The position numbers were made by a program, and so were the translations under genes. A stretch of DNA of 64,000 bases from Stromatinia cepivora (taxonomy: Eukaryota; Ascomycota; Leotiomycetes; Helotiales; Sclerotiniaceae). This document shows positions 35,879 through 45,975 of this stretch, piece after piece. How positions within the stretch are numbered: the stretch's first letter is position 1; every line of letters starts with the position of its first letter. Location: assembly GCA_014898415.1 (NCBI GenBank), contig RCTD01000005.1, forward strand, positions 2,294,001-2,358,000, in the 5' to 3' direction. The notes beneath the pieces are model-generated. The model saw only the letters and a list, made by a program, of their open reading frames with translations, was not told the DNA's origin and made no database searches.

Positions 35879-37444
35879 ATGGCCGTCACAGCTTCACTTT
35901 GTGGTGATGCGAATGAGCATGAGGTAAGTTTCCTTCGGCCTCCTGCGAAAGAAATAACTCATTGACACTTGTCCTACAGAGTAATATCATTGATATCGAT
36001 GAAATCCAGGCACATGGTAAGCTCTTGGAAGCTCTTGGCATGTCTGTAATTTCCATCTCTAATCAAAACAGGTATCTCTGCTGCAGATATTGCAAAATTG
36101 AGAACTAACGGTATTCATACTGTCGGGGTAAGAACATTTCTTTGGCCATGAAGGGTTGGCTCATAAAACGGTTGCTGACCTCTCTCTAGACTCTAATCGG
36201 CACAACTAGCCGAAAATTGGTCAGAATCAAGGGGTTCTCTGACATAAAGGTTGAAAAAGTTAAGGAAGCTGCAAAGAAAGTAGCCGTAAGTACCTAGTCC
36301 TGCACATTCTTGTCCCACATGCTAACATAAGAACAGGGTCCTAATACTGGTGGACAATTCGTTACTGCCGCTGAGCATGGCCACTTCCGAAAGAAGTGTA
36401 TCAGAATTTCTACTGGCAGCAAGCAGTTGGATGCTTGTTTAAATGGGTGAGTTATTCTTCCTTGTGCCGTTTGAATTAGAGTGCTGACTTTTGGCAGTGG
36501 CTTCCAAACTATGAGCATCAGCGAGGTATTTGGAGAATTCAGTGAGTTCACCGAAAACTTTGAGAGATGTGGCTCGCTAACAGTTTGCAGGATGTGGCAA
36601 AACTCAGTTGGCACATACACTGGCAGTAATTGCCCAGCTTCCTAAGGATATGGGTGGAGCCGAAGGAAAAGTGGCATATATTGGTAGAAAACTGACAACT
36701 TTGATACTCGTAGTGAATATCCGCTAAGATTACATTCTACAGATACGGAAGGCACATTTCGTCCAGAAAGAATTGCGGAGATTGCAGAACGGTTCGGTGT
36801 CGACCCTGATCAAGCGCTCGAGAATATCGTCTATGCTCGTGCGCAGAATACCGAGGTATGCCTCCTGATTGCTTGAATTCGACTAATACATTTCACTTAC
36901 CATAATTAGATGCAACTAGAGATGCTCGAAGGCCTTGCCCAAAACTTCGCCACTGATGAATATCGCCTTCTCATCATTGATAGTATCATGTCTCTATATC
37001 GTAGCGACTTCATCGGACGTGGTGAATTGTCCGAGCGACAAAGTGCCCTTAATGCCTTTCTTCGTAGAGCAACACAGATGGCGGAGGAATTCAATCTTGT
37101 TGTCTTCATGGTACCTATCTTTCCTTTCTCCAAATTAGAGATCCAGACTGACCCTCTCCAGACCAATCAAGTCATGTCGGATCCAGGAGCAAGTGCCCTT
37201 TTTGCCGGAGCTGATGGGCGTAAGCCTGCTGGAGGACACATTCTTGCACATGCATCGACAACCAGAATCCTTCTTCGAAAAGGCCGTGGAGAGGAACGTG
37301 TTGCCAAAGTTGTAGATTCCCCTGGTAAGTTATCTTTGATTTATCCTAGCTACTTGTACTAAACGGCATAAATCAGATTGCCCGGAACGTGAAGCAACAT
37401 ATATTATTACCACCGGCGGTATCAACGACCCTGAAAAGGCCTAA
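35879..37444 (+). CDS. DMC1: Meiotic recombinase DMC1 (RecA/Rad51 family)
   Basis: Eleven exons: 35879-35923, 35980-36016, 36072-36127, 36190-36285, 36337-36446, 36498-36541, 36591-36683, 36743-36855, 36910-37110, 37162-37324, 37377-37444. All junctions keep frame, giving 341 aa. DMC1 is the meiosis-specific strand-exchange ATPase that forms filaments on resected DNA ends in the nucleus. The N-terminal helix-hairpin-helix region ([20 protein letters not shown]) is present. Walker A is GEFRCGKT at 127-134, Walker B LLIID at 218-222. [11 protein letters not shown] and the DMC1-type C-terminus ([39 protein letters not shown]) follow. GGHILAHAS rather than the RAD51 GGNIIAHAS version favours DMC1. 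Ten introns of 46-66 bp make it the most intron-rich gene here. RRP7 starts 344 bp downstream. Confidence 0.93.
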
Positions 37445-37788
37445 TGATGTTCATTTGCCTCTCAGCCTCAAAGTCAGTCGTACATATACCTCACATACTT
37501 GCGACCTTGAATTATCGGAGATCATCATTGCTTTAAGTGGGCGTTATAGTATAAAAGGATTGAATGGATAAATACTGGCATACTTTAATGTATTTTTAAT
37601 TGCAACTCAGAGAAAGGATGGAGAAGGAACTGGCGTTTGCTTTGGTGGTCAGTGGTCATGCACCCCGTAGCTTCGGGCTTAGTTTAGCGTCCTTCGATTA
37701 GATAGGTCATAGACCCCTGCCAATTATTTTTGCTTCAAAAAAAGAATCCCTTCTCATATACACGCATGACCTAGATATATTTTACAAT
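37445..37788. other. Intergenic DMC1-RRP7
   Basis: A 344-bp spacer between co-directional genes. It holds the DMC1 3' end and the RRP7 promoter. No gene. Confidence 0.6.
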
Positions 37789-38718
37789 ATGTCGAAAGTG
37801 CCAGCGATCATAGGCGACAATTACACTGTCCTTCCCATCGCAATTCCTTCCACACCCGCATACCCCGTCACAACAACACACCATATATATCTGCGACAAC
37901 ATGCTCCAAAGATTCCGACCGAGAATGATTCGCGGAGTCTATTCGCAACAAATTTACCTATCGACTCCACAGATGTACATATTCGAAGCATATTCGCAGC
38001 TTTAATAGGCGTAGGAAGAGTTGAAGGTGTACGATTCGATGGAGAAAAGGAAGAGATCACTGAGCAGGAACAAATCGAAACAGTTTCGCAGAGCAAGAAA
38101 AGGAAAAGAGGAAGCGATGTCCAAATTGATACGAGTTTACCACAAGGATGGGATAGGCAATTGCGTGTTAAGGGGCGGACGGCTGTGGTTCTACTTGTAG
38201 ATGAGAAGAGCGTAGAATCGGTTCTAAAAGCTGTACGAAAAACTTGCAAATCAGGAAAAGAGTCAAAATATCCGGTTTGGGGCGCAGGTACTGAAGGCAA
38301 AGTGCCCGCTCTTGGTAGCGCGCGTTATGCTAAGAGGCAGGAATTACGATTCCCTGACATATTGGCGGTACAAAGAAGTGTAGATGCTTTCATGACGAAC
38401 TTTAATAGCAAGGAAGAGGAAAGGGAGAGAGAAAGGAAGAGGTTGAGGAATGTACCGGATGAGGATGGATTCGTGACGGTTGTGAGGGGTGGAAGGACGG
38501 GTCCAGCGAGAAGTGAGGCGGCGGAAGAAAAGAGGAGAGAGATGGCCGAGAAAGAGGAGAAGAGGAGGAAGGAGTTGGAGGATGCAGGGTTCTATAGGTG
38601 GCAGGGACGAGAAAAGAGAAAGAAGGAGGTCGGGGAGCTGGTTAAGAGGTTTGAGGAGGATAGGAAGAGGGTGGAAGGTATGAGAGAGAAAAGAGGAAGG
38701 TTCAGACCTGAGAGATAA
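37789..38718 (+). CDS. RRP7: Ribosomal RNA processing protein RRP7
   Basis: A single exon of 309 aa. RRP7 is a nucleolar component of the 90S pre-ribosome (UTP-C/CURI complex) needed for 18S rRNA maturation at cleavage sites A0-A2. The N-terminal segment HHIYLRQHAPK followed by DSRSLFATNLPIDSTDVHIRSIF is the RRP7 RNA-recognition-like strand with the family's SLFxxNLP. TAVVLLVDEKSVESVLK follows. The C-terminus has the characteristic basic, Arg/Lys/Glu-rich helical tail with DEDGFVTVVRGGR and FYRWQGREKRKKEVGELVKRFEEDRKR, the RRP7 C-terminal signature. The poly-Lys KKRKRG near residue 105 could act as a nuclear localisation signal. Start chosen at the first ATG of the only long frame. Confidence 0.93.
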   Translation: MSKVPAIIGDNYTVLPIAIPSTPAYPVTTTHHIYLRQHAPKIPTENDSRSLFATNLPIDSTDVHIRSIFAALIGVGRVEGVRFDGEKEEITEQEQIETVSQSKKRKRGSDVQIDTSLPQGWDRQLRVKGRTAVVLLVDEKSVESVLKAVRKTCKSGKESKYPVWGAGTEGKVPALGSARYAKRQELRFPDILAVQRSVDAFMTNFNSKEEERERERKRLRNVPDEDGFVTVVRGGRTGPARSEAAEEKRREMAEKEEKRRKELEDAGFYRWQGREKRKKEVGELVKRFEEDRKRVEGMREKRGRFRPER

Positions 38719-39606
38719 TGAAGTTCGAGATGTTTTAATAACACCACCTTGGACTGGAAATCGGAGGATTCTGCTCATGAGGTATGTGCCATAAACCATT
38801 TACTTGTTGATTTCCGTCCCCTGTTTTCGTGATGACACCGCGGGGCCATAAAAGCATATTCTTCCATTAGGCCAATTCCTGGTGGCTTGGAACATGCAAT
38901 GACTACAAAAACCGCAATAAAAAATCTTCTCAACATTGTCTGATCAATTGCATAATTACAATTGTCTACCTGTCACTCTACTCGAATTGATCAGTTTTAC
39001 TAATTCCATAGCTCGAACATAGGCTCATTGTCGGGTCTGCCTCGATCATTGAGTAGGCTCATACCTTCGATCTCACCTGGTTCACCAAGTCTTACATACA
39101 TGCTTTGAACAAAGCATTTGCTGGATATACACCAGCAAATAGTCATAGGTTAAGACCATGACTTCAGTCACGACCTAATTATAATTTCAAAAATCAACAA
39201 TAGACTACAGCATTGTTTTTTTCCTTCTTCCACGCACAAAGGAATATTTTAACTCAATGCACCATTTCCAATAGCCGAAAGAGTTTCGGTTGGAGCTATG
39301 GCCTCAGTATGACTTGATAGCTACTTTGAGGCTTGTCCACTTTGTTCATTGTCCACAGCACACATGAGGTAAAGTATTGATCAACTCAAAAATCAGAGAC
39401 GTCGAACCGCGTTCAAGTATTGGCACGACTTGATGTCTGCTGGGAGATCATTTTTCTTTGTCCATTGGTACAGAAGGCAGTATAATGCCCTACTCAGCTG
39501 GAAACACTGAACCAAGTTCAAGTACTGAACAACGCCTTGTATTTCTAGCAGTTGTATATATACTAATTTTATCATGATGTTGTTTTTCTTTCTTCTCTCA
39601 GCTCTA
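38719..39606. other. Gene-free interval
   Basis: About 890 bp without a supported gene. An imperfect 19-bp direct repeat (GAACC..GTTCAAGTA.TG) occurs at about 39403 and 39512. Otherwise nothing recognisable. Confidence 0.5.
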
Positions 39607-39759
39607 CTTCCAATCTACGCTCCATTCTTATCCCAATTTTGCTCCAAATTCTCCTTCCAATCTACGTTCCATTCTAATGCCAATTCTGCTCCAAATTCTC
39701 CTTCCAATCTACGCTCCATTCTAGTGCCAATTCTGCTCCAAATTCTCCTTCCAATCTAC
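39607..39759. repeat. 47-bp minisatellite, three and a quarter copies
   Basis: Units start at 39607, 39654, 39701 and 39748 (partial), exactly 47 bp apart. Each begins CTTCCAATCTACG and contains CAATTxTGCTCCAAATTCTC. Copies differ at only a few bases, so the array is young. It ends six bases before the ATG at 39765 and so is probably in the 5' leader or core promoter of that gene. Confidence 0.9.
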
Positions 39760-39764
39760 TAATC

Positions 39765-40307
39765 ATGTGCCAAAGCACCAGCGTCAACTACTCCTGTAAC
39801 CACCAGGCCCCACGAAAAATTACTTACCAATGTCTATGGGCAAAGGAAGAGGGCGTTAAGACCGGCTGCTATAACGTCTCACCAGCCCAAGGAGTCGAGC
39901 ATCTCGACCACATGTGCAACTCCTGCGAAATCAAAGCAAATCTCAAAAGCACATCAACATTCACGCACGTGGGCGTCGATGGAATCCGACGACCGCTCAC
40001 GAAAGATAGTATAGCAGCAAGTAAACTAGAAGGAACGATGGAAAAACTCGTCGAAGCGGAGGCGAAATCAATAAAGGAGGCCCTCGCCAAATATGACGAG
40101 AGAGCGAAGATAAGAGAGGAAGAGATTGCGGGGGTTAATCGGGAGAGGATAAGGGAACAGGATCCGGAGGAGAGGAGGGAGGAGTGGTCGAAAAAGGATC
40201 AAGAGCTTGATGCATGGCTTGACGAGATTTTGGAGAGGCAGAGGAGGATACATGAAATCAAGAAGGGGAATTTGGAGGAGCTGTATGGGGGATTTCGGGA
40301 TATTTAG
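39765..40307 (+). CDS. Small Cys-rich, coiled-coil hypothetical protein
   Basis: A single exon of 180 aa. I recognise no family. The first 55 residues contain six Cys and two His spaced like a metal-binding module: C2, C11, H13, C23, C35, then H46, H49 and C51, C54 (approximate). The rest is highly charged and helical (EAKSIKEALAKYDERAKIREEEI, WSKKDQELDAWLDEILERQRRI), suggesting a coiled coil. No signal peptide precedes the first Met. A 62-codon frame reading through the minisatellite (39574-39762) stops two bases before this ATG and may be an upstream ORF. Fungal genomes commonly contain short proteins of this layout; function unknown. Confidence 0.65.
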   Translation: MCQSTSVNYSCNHQAPRKITYQCLWAKEEGVKTGCYNVSPAQGVEHLDHMCNSCEIKANLKSTSTFTHVGVDGIRRPLTKDSIAASKLEGTMEKLVEAEAKSIKEALAKYDERAKIREEEIAGVNRERIREQDPEERREEWSKKDQELDAWLDEILERQRRIHEIKKGNLEELYGGFRDI

Positions 40308-41288
40308 ATGGACGGGGGGAACGGATCTTGAGGGCTGGAGTGGTGAGGGAGGACGAGAGAGTCATGCGGCGGCTGGACCGTTTTGGGCTTGATTTCTCCT
40401 CTTTTTCGCTCCCCTTGGGATTTGGTGCTTGTTCCTCTGCACCCAGGTGAGTGTCCTTATTTGGTTTTGACCTTCTGCGATGCTACTCCTTTATCTTCGC
40501 CTCCCAACCTTTCGCCATTGCGATTTCTCCGGTAGATGCAATGGTTGGAATGCATTCGACGCTCTAATCAATCATATGCTCCAATTATCTTATTAAATGG
40601 TCCTGGAGACTAAGTCCATTTCCTTGATCTTATCGTCCTTCCTTCGAGATATACTTTCAAGTTACCGAAGGCTTGGTCAAGTCTCAGTTTCACTTCACTT
40701 TCCTCGGATCAAAGCTTTATTGATTGCCATGTTCACTTAAAGATCGAAAATGTTGTGGATGAACGATCATGGATTGATATCGAGAACTCCGAGAGCTCTC
40801 AAACAATTCAAATAAAATGAAATAACAATTCAATTCAATAGTCAATTCAATAACGCAATACATATATGTCGTTGAAATGACCATGAACATACATTAGCCC
40901 CGAGAATGAAAATAAAATGAAAACTTGAAAGTCGAGACACACAAACTTGTACTGTATGTCCCATCCTCACACATAGCGATCCAACTTCATCGAATAATCA
41001 TCAAGACTCACATCTGACTTATTCAAGACCCAGCGCCATGTATTGAGATTTCGAGATTTCGACATTTTCCCTTTTTGGGTAAATCTCTGCTTCATTGTCA
41101 TCAATCATATCATCGTTAAAGACCAGGCTGCATTTTCCCAGCAATTCCCACGTAGACACGATCCAATCTAAGACTGCTATTGGTATCAAAACTCATGTCC
41201 ATATCCGCCCGTTGCGCCGTTTATTGCGCCAATACTGTTCATGATTACATGCTCTCTTCTAGCGTCCGGGCGCCTCAGTGTAAGATAT
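40308..41288. other. Gene-free interval
   Basis: About 980 bp between convergent genes, with no supported frame. The short AATTCAAT/CAATTC run near 40807-40860 is simple AT-rich repeat. Nothing else recognised. Confidence 0.55.
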
Positions 41289-41776
41289 TTACTCATTCGA
41301 TTCTTCGTTTGAGGATGGTTGTAGCATTGGCGCATGTTCTGTAGGTATTCGAACTAGAGTTTGAGGTAAAGGTACTTCAAAGCCTGTTTTCTTTTCTGAT
41401 TCCTCTTGTTTATGGTTTGATTCTTTGGGTTTTGGTATTTTCACTAGTCATTTTAGAAGACTGCTGTTGGCAGAAAAGTACCTTGTGACCTACTAGATGC
41501 CATACTGATCGCCTGCAGAACATTGTGCCAGTTTCCCAGCACTGTTGCGACAGCTTCTGTTCCATCCGAAAGAGTCGAAAGCTTCTCTTCCAACATTTGC
41601 ATCTGCCCAGCTAATCCTGCACTCAAATCTCGTAATTGCTTCAAATTCTCCAACTCTGCCCTTTTTTCGTTGATGCGCGCTTGCAAGATGGGGGATTGAC
41701 CTGAGGATGAGCCTAGACTACCACCCATTGAGGGTTGTCGTAAATGTGAACCGAGGGGTCGAGATGAGTATGACAT
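41289..41776 (-). CDS. DAD2: DASH complex subunit DAD2
   Basis: Exons 41776-41494 and 41443-41289 give 145 aa. The donor A|GTAGGT and acceptor TAG|TGAAAA join SMAS to MKIP, the family sequence. DAD2 is a small subunit of the fungal DASH/Dam1 complex, which rings spindle microtubules and couples them to kinetochores. The family block is complete: ILQARINEKRAELENLKQLRDLS, then LAGQMQMLEEKLSTLSDGTEAVATVLGNWHNVLQAISMAS. The Ser/Gly-rich N-terminus and a charged tail ending in PLPQTLVRIP flank it; the tail motif also recurs in filamentous-fungal DAD2. The gene is divergent from shugoshin, 420 bp away. Confidence 0.93.
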
Positions 41777-41956
41777 TATTGTGATCTTTGCTTTTCACAC
41801 CGAGTGTTGTAATATTGGATCTTAATGCAGAGAGATGGAGTATTTTAAATATTTGTAACTGAATTTGACATGAATTAAGTTTCTCTATTCATGAACAACA
41901 CAATGCGGGCCTGCGGGCCTCTGGTAGCCCTATCAACTCATACACAGGGATCCACC

Positions 41957-41978
41957 TTTTTGACACTAGCGTCAAAAA
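41957..41978. promoter_or_regulatory. Inverted repeat in DAD2/SGO1 promoter
   Basis: The arms TTTTTGAC (41957-41964) and GTCAAAAA (41971-41978) are perfectly complementary around ACTAGC, which itself is nearly palindromic. A candidate dimer-binding operator, read directly from sequence. Confidence 0.5.
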
Positions 41979-42006
41979 CAATTAACCTAGCCTTTTTGGG
42001 TTCGAT

Positions 42007-42015
42007 GTAAACAAA
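42007..42015 (+). promoter_or_regulatory. Forkhead-type site between DAD2 and SGO1
   Basis: GTAAACAAA matches the forkhead core (RYAAACA) about 190 bp upstream of SGO1 and 230 bp upstream of DAD2. Both genes act in mitosis/meiosis, so G2/M control is plausible. Confidence 0.4.
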
Positions 42016-42196
42016 TCAATTTACCTTATTTTCCTCTGTGCACAAACACTCTACGCAGTACTAGAAATTACTGTTATTTTCTACAGACCCCTCATTGTAG
42101 CTTCCAAACTTATCAAGATAATCTTCAATTTTCTCGCATTTATCTCATACTCTACAACAAATCATATTTCCACTGCCGCATGCACTGCCAGCTCAC

Positions 42197-44555
42197 ATGG
42201 CCCGCTTAAATGAGCCTGCAGCTTCGCTGGAGAGTTTTGAATCTCGTGAGTTTCTGAAAATCACTTCATGACAGTCAGGAAAAATGGAGATGCACCTTTC
42301 TGACGCAATAATAGTCAAGCGCAAGTACAAACGACAAAATCGAGATATAGCATCTGTCAATTCCTCACAAGCGGTTCGAATTCGAAGCCTTGAAAATGAA
42401 ACCTCTAAACTTCTTGCTGAGAATCTCGAGCTCCGGGAGGAAAATTTACGTCTTCGAAGCGAAATTGATAATGGAAAAGCCCGAAGAGTCGCAGATCGAG
42501 TAAATGTGGTCAAATCACAGCTGGAAGAGAGATTGTTAGAGATTGGGGCTTTGATAAGTGGTTTGGGAGAGGACTCTCCACCAAGGAGGAGATCACCACA
42601 TCTTCCAAGGCAATTCGGAGGATTGAAGTCGAGTTCAAATCCTCCTCGTAGCCCCCAGGAAAATAAATGGGAAAATATGGCTCCATTGAATGAGGACGGT
42701 ACAAGTCCAGAGCGCAAAATGCCCCCAAGGAAGAATATGGCTTCGCTGAGTGAAGACATTGGTAGTCCAGACGGCAAACTACCCCCAATTTTGGAGAACA
42801 AATATTATCCCAGGAGAACTTTGGAGTAGGTTGCGTACTCTTTTAATTGAATTGTACATGCTAACAATACATAGACATCAAGAAATTGAGAACATGCTAG
42901 CTGAAGTAGTAGCAGAGACCACGGATTCGCCTGATATTGGCCCACCACCGGTATCACAGTTTGTAGACGAGGACCCTGTAAAGATCGATTTGGCGGAAAA
43001 ATTAGTTTGCGAGAAGGAAGAGGATCCTTGTCTAGACCCGATAATATCAACGAACCTTGAGCAGAGAAAGAGGCGCAAGGACAGTATAGTGGCTTCTGAC
43101 ATCAAAAGGAACAGTCGATCGGAGCCTTCACAAGCAAAACGGGAGAATACAGGGATACTCAAATCTGGTGCAAAGCGAAAGCTCAGTGCAAGAGATGATG
43201 AGGAATTGGAATCTACAAACGTCAATGATATTGACGATTTCCAATTCACACGCGTGTCTTCCGAGGAACGAACGAAGAATAGACCTGTGGTTTCATCAGC
43301 CAAAGAGAATGCAAAGTCATTAAAAGATGTTACTGGCTCTAAAGCATTAACCAAAGATAGGCCAGCTCTACCTCCAAACGCCAGAAAGGTCCTGGCTGCA
43401 AAAAGTGTCAACAATTCTCCCAAGAAAAGCGCCAGCACTAGGAATTTGAATCATGATGGTATTAAACCTAACAAAATGGGTATGTTCAAGGAGATCCTGG
43501 CAAAGGAAGTTCCGATCGAGGGTAAGAAAGTAGAAAGTATTGAGCCTGGTTCACAAATCGTGCAACCTCAACTACAGATTTTCAATATCCAGCAGGAACC
43601 TGAGACGCCTGCACCAATCGATATCTTTTCACCTCTTTCATCACATCCATCAACTACCGTTCGAATGGAATCTCAGGATACTCCACCACCTTCAGAGATG
43701 AGAGAATCTGCCGAAGGTCAACGACCCAGCCGACGAGCTCGAGGAGCAGTAAGTTATGCGGAACCTAACCTTCGAGACAAGATGCGCCGACCTGGAAAAG
43801 AACTTGTGAATGCTGTAACGGCAGATGGAAAAGTTCGCGCCGTCAAAGTCGATGGAGAAGCTGGCCCGACGACAATAAGCAAGATCAAATCAGAGCCCGA
43901 AGCAGAGGATGGTTGGAAACGACTACCAGCCGCGCCAGATGCAGACCACAGTCCACTCAGTGGTAAAACTTCTATTCCTATTACCGATATGCTACCAAGC
44001 AGTATCACAGATCATAGAAGACGTCGCGAGTCAATCTTGCATCTGACAGAGCCGGGACCTTCTTCAGCATCGGGGTCGAAATCAGTCACCGAGCTACTTG
44101 CGGAGTCTAGGAAAATAAAAGCAAAGTCCAAGGAACAATCTGCCAAAGGCGATGATATCAAGGCTGCCCTTGAGGACATGGATATTTATGAGTTTCAAGG
44201 GTCCCCGAAACGTGATGCGGATGAAGCACCAAAAGCGATCAAGGAGGAGAAAATTGAGAGAGCACCATCACGTTTCTCCAGGAGAGCTTCAGCTACACCA
44301 GCAGGAGATTCGAATGGAAATCAGGATTTAGAACAACCTGGGAAAAGGATTGCCGCATCGGCCGGAGCATCAAGACGAAGACAATCGGCATTGTCATCCT
44401 CAGTTCGATGCTCATCGGCTGCAGGACACGAATCAGATAGGGACAACACAGATTCGGAAAAATCATTGAGGAGATCGGTCAGCAGTACGAGTATGGCAGG
44501 TGCAGCAGCTAGAAGCGATAGAATGTCCGCGAGGAGAAGAAGTATGATGTTATGA
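42197..44555 (+). CDS. SGO1: Shugoshin, centromere cohesin protector
   Basis: Exons 42197-42245, 42279-42825 and 42875-44555 give 758 aa. Shugoshin recruits PP2A-B56 to centromeres, protects cohesin from separase and supports chromosome bi-orientation. The N-terminal coiled coil (residues about 16-115, e.g. RIRSLENETSKLLAENLELREENLRLRSEI cut here to fragments) is the dimer/PP2A-binding part. The C-terminal SGO motif, basic RPSRRARGAVSYAEP then NLRDKMRRP, lies near residues 482-505 and binds phosphorylated H2A. The first intron is only 33 bp. A 20-residue tandem duplication occurs at 42674-42793 (NMAPLNEDGTSPERKMPP / NMASLSEDIGSPDGKLPP). The tail is Ser/Arg-rich and likely disordered. Confidence 0.93.
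42674..42793 (+). repeat. 60-bp in-frame tandem duplication inside SGO1
   Basis: Two 60-bp units at 42674-42733 and 42734-42793 both begin AATATGGCT and encode related 20-residue segments (NMA-L-ED--SP--K-PP). Nucleotide divergence is moderate, so it is not recent. It lies just after the coiled coil. Confidence 0.8.
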
Positions 44556-45172
44556 GTTGGGTCTTACGATATGATCGGTTTGGGTTAAACAAAATATTCT
44601 TAATCTTTTTTTCGGTTTTCGTGTTTCGTTGGATTGATTCGATTCCTTTGATTGGATTGAGATGAATTGGATCAGGAGTAATTGGATCTTAATGAGGGTA
44701 GAGCAATTCTATATAGGATATGCTATATGCGCATACCCTGGTTGATGGCGCAAAAGTAGCTTTAGTTCTCTTCTCTTTCAGTTTTATGATGCGGAATATG
44801 ATATCAATGAAGTCTTTCTTTCAATCTTTCAGTCGATTTAATTCTTGAGTTCTTGATTTAATATCAGTGTAGCTTGCGCTACAAATGTGGTTTTATTGTA
44901 TTATCAGGTGGTATCTTGCGCCTTCCTATCTAGTAAACCAGCAGGCGTCCATTCATTCACCTGCCTGGATGAATATGGCAGGACTTTAAAAGTTTAGCTC
45001 TCTGGTATTAATTCTCTCCTCCCCTCTGTCATTTCTATCGTAATGCCATCATATCATATTGTAATACCCATAAAAATTTCCCCCAACACCAGTAAAATGC
45101 CAAAGAACTTTTGTAACTGGCGAAAGCAGAAAAAGACCCTTAAACTAAAATTGGTGTATCAAATGGGTATCG
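44556..45172. other. Intergenic, convergent 3' ends
   Basis: About 620 bp between the converging SGO1 and VPS29 genes. T-rich sequence after 44580 is suited to transcript ends. No gene seen. Confidence 0.6.
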
Positions 45173-45975
45173 TTAGGTGGAACTGGAAGCGGTGGTTTGG
45201 GTGGAGGGAATGGCTTTGGTGTAGGAGATTTTCTCGACTGAGACGCTTTCTTCGCCTTTGTCGCTGGTTCGCAATTGATAGACGTAAAGGGTGAGACCGA
45301 GTCCTTGGACCTGGGGTGCATGTTAGCTTGATGTTCAAATGGTATAATATGCAGAAAGTGAGCAGTAAATTGCAGTTCAAGCCGGCGCAAAGAAATGAAA
45401 AGAGAAGAGAACTTACATCCATCAAGCAAAAACTTGGAACGATCTCCTCACCAGGCTCCATCCATCCCGTTGTCATCGCTCCAGTCGCACTTCCCGGATT
45501 AATAAAGAACTTATTGTCAAGCTCAAACGCATCGAACTTGTGAGTTCCTCCCCAGCAAAGTACATCCACATCCAACTTGTTGGCTTCGGCAACCAACAAG
45601 TCTACCTCATTAGGCGCAACAATTGTAAATCCCTCGACAAATCCAATGCGAAGAGAGCCATGAGTAACAACTTGGGAGAGGGGAAGAGAGGCAGCATCGG
45701 TATCGTAGCGGCCTCGAACGATCTTGAGATCGGGGGTGATGGAGCGGAGATAGTCGTAGGTTTGGCGATCGGTGAGGTTTCCGAGGCAGAGGGTTTGACC
45801 GATCTTGCCGGGTGTGAGGAGCTTCTTGAACTGTGATTTCATAGATTAGTAATTAAATTCGTGGAAGGGGGAAGGTGCAAAAGGAAGGAAGGAAGGAAAG
45901 TACCTTTTGAGGAACGTCAATCGCTCGATCTGGGATATGGAGATCGCCAATTACGAGAACGAGTCTGGAAGTCAT
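45173..45975 (-). CDS. VPS29: Retromer subunit VPS29
   Basis: Exons 45975-45904, 45830-45417 and 45310-45173 give 207 aa. VPS29 is the metallophosphoesterase-fold subunit of retromer, which with VPS35 and VPS26 recycles receptors from endosomes to the Golgi. The sequence has the family's opening LVLVIGDLHIPDRA, LCLGNLTDRQTYDYL, LKIVRGRYD, VVTHGSLRIGF, CWGGTHKFDAF, FINPGSATGA and VPSFCLMDVQG, followed by LTLYVYQLR. As in other VPS29 proteins the fold is phosphodiesterase-like, though it is generally regarded as catalytically weak. I chose the ATG at 45975 to match the normal N-terminus. The frame is open for 56 more codons to an ATG at 46143. The last 20 residues are Thr/Ser-rich and beyond the yeast core. 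Confidence 0.95.

Larger units (their letters stand above)
41777..42196. promoter_or_regulatory. Divergent promoter DAD2 / SGO1
   Basis: These 420 bp separate two chromosome-segregation genes transcribed away from each other. Two sequence features stand out: a perfect 8-bp inverted repeat with a 6-bp loop (TTTTTGAC and GTCAAAAA) at 41957-41978, and a forkhead-type core GTAAACAAA at 42007-42015. Forkhead factors drive G2/M genes in yeasts. Use of these sites here is inferred. Confidence 0.45.

Noticed and set aside
39403..39530. 19-bp imperfect direct repeat (GAACC..GTTCAAGTA.TG)
   Set aside because: Two copies only, several mismatches, no context; could be chance in AT-rich DNA.
42193..44008. 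Antisense long frames inside SGO1
   Set aside because: The sense frame has the coiled coil and SGO motif and correct introns; the antisense frames have neither.
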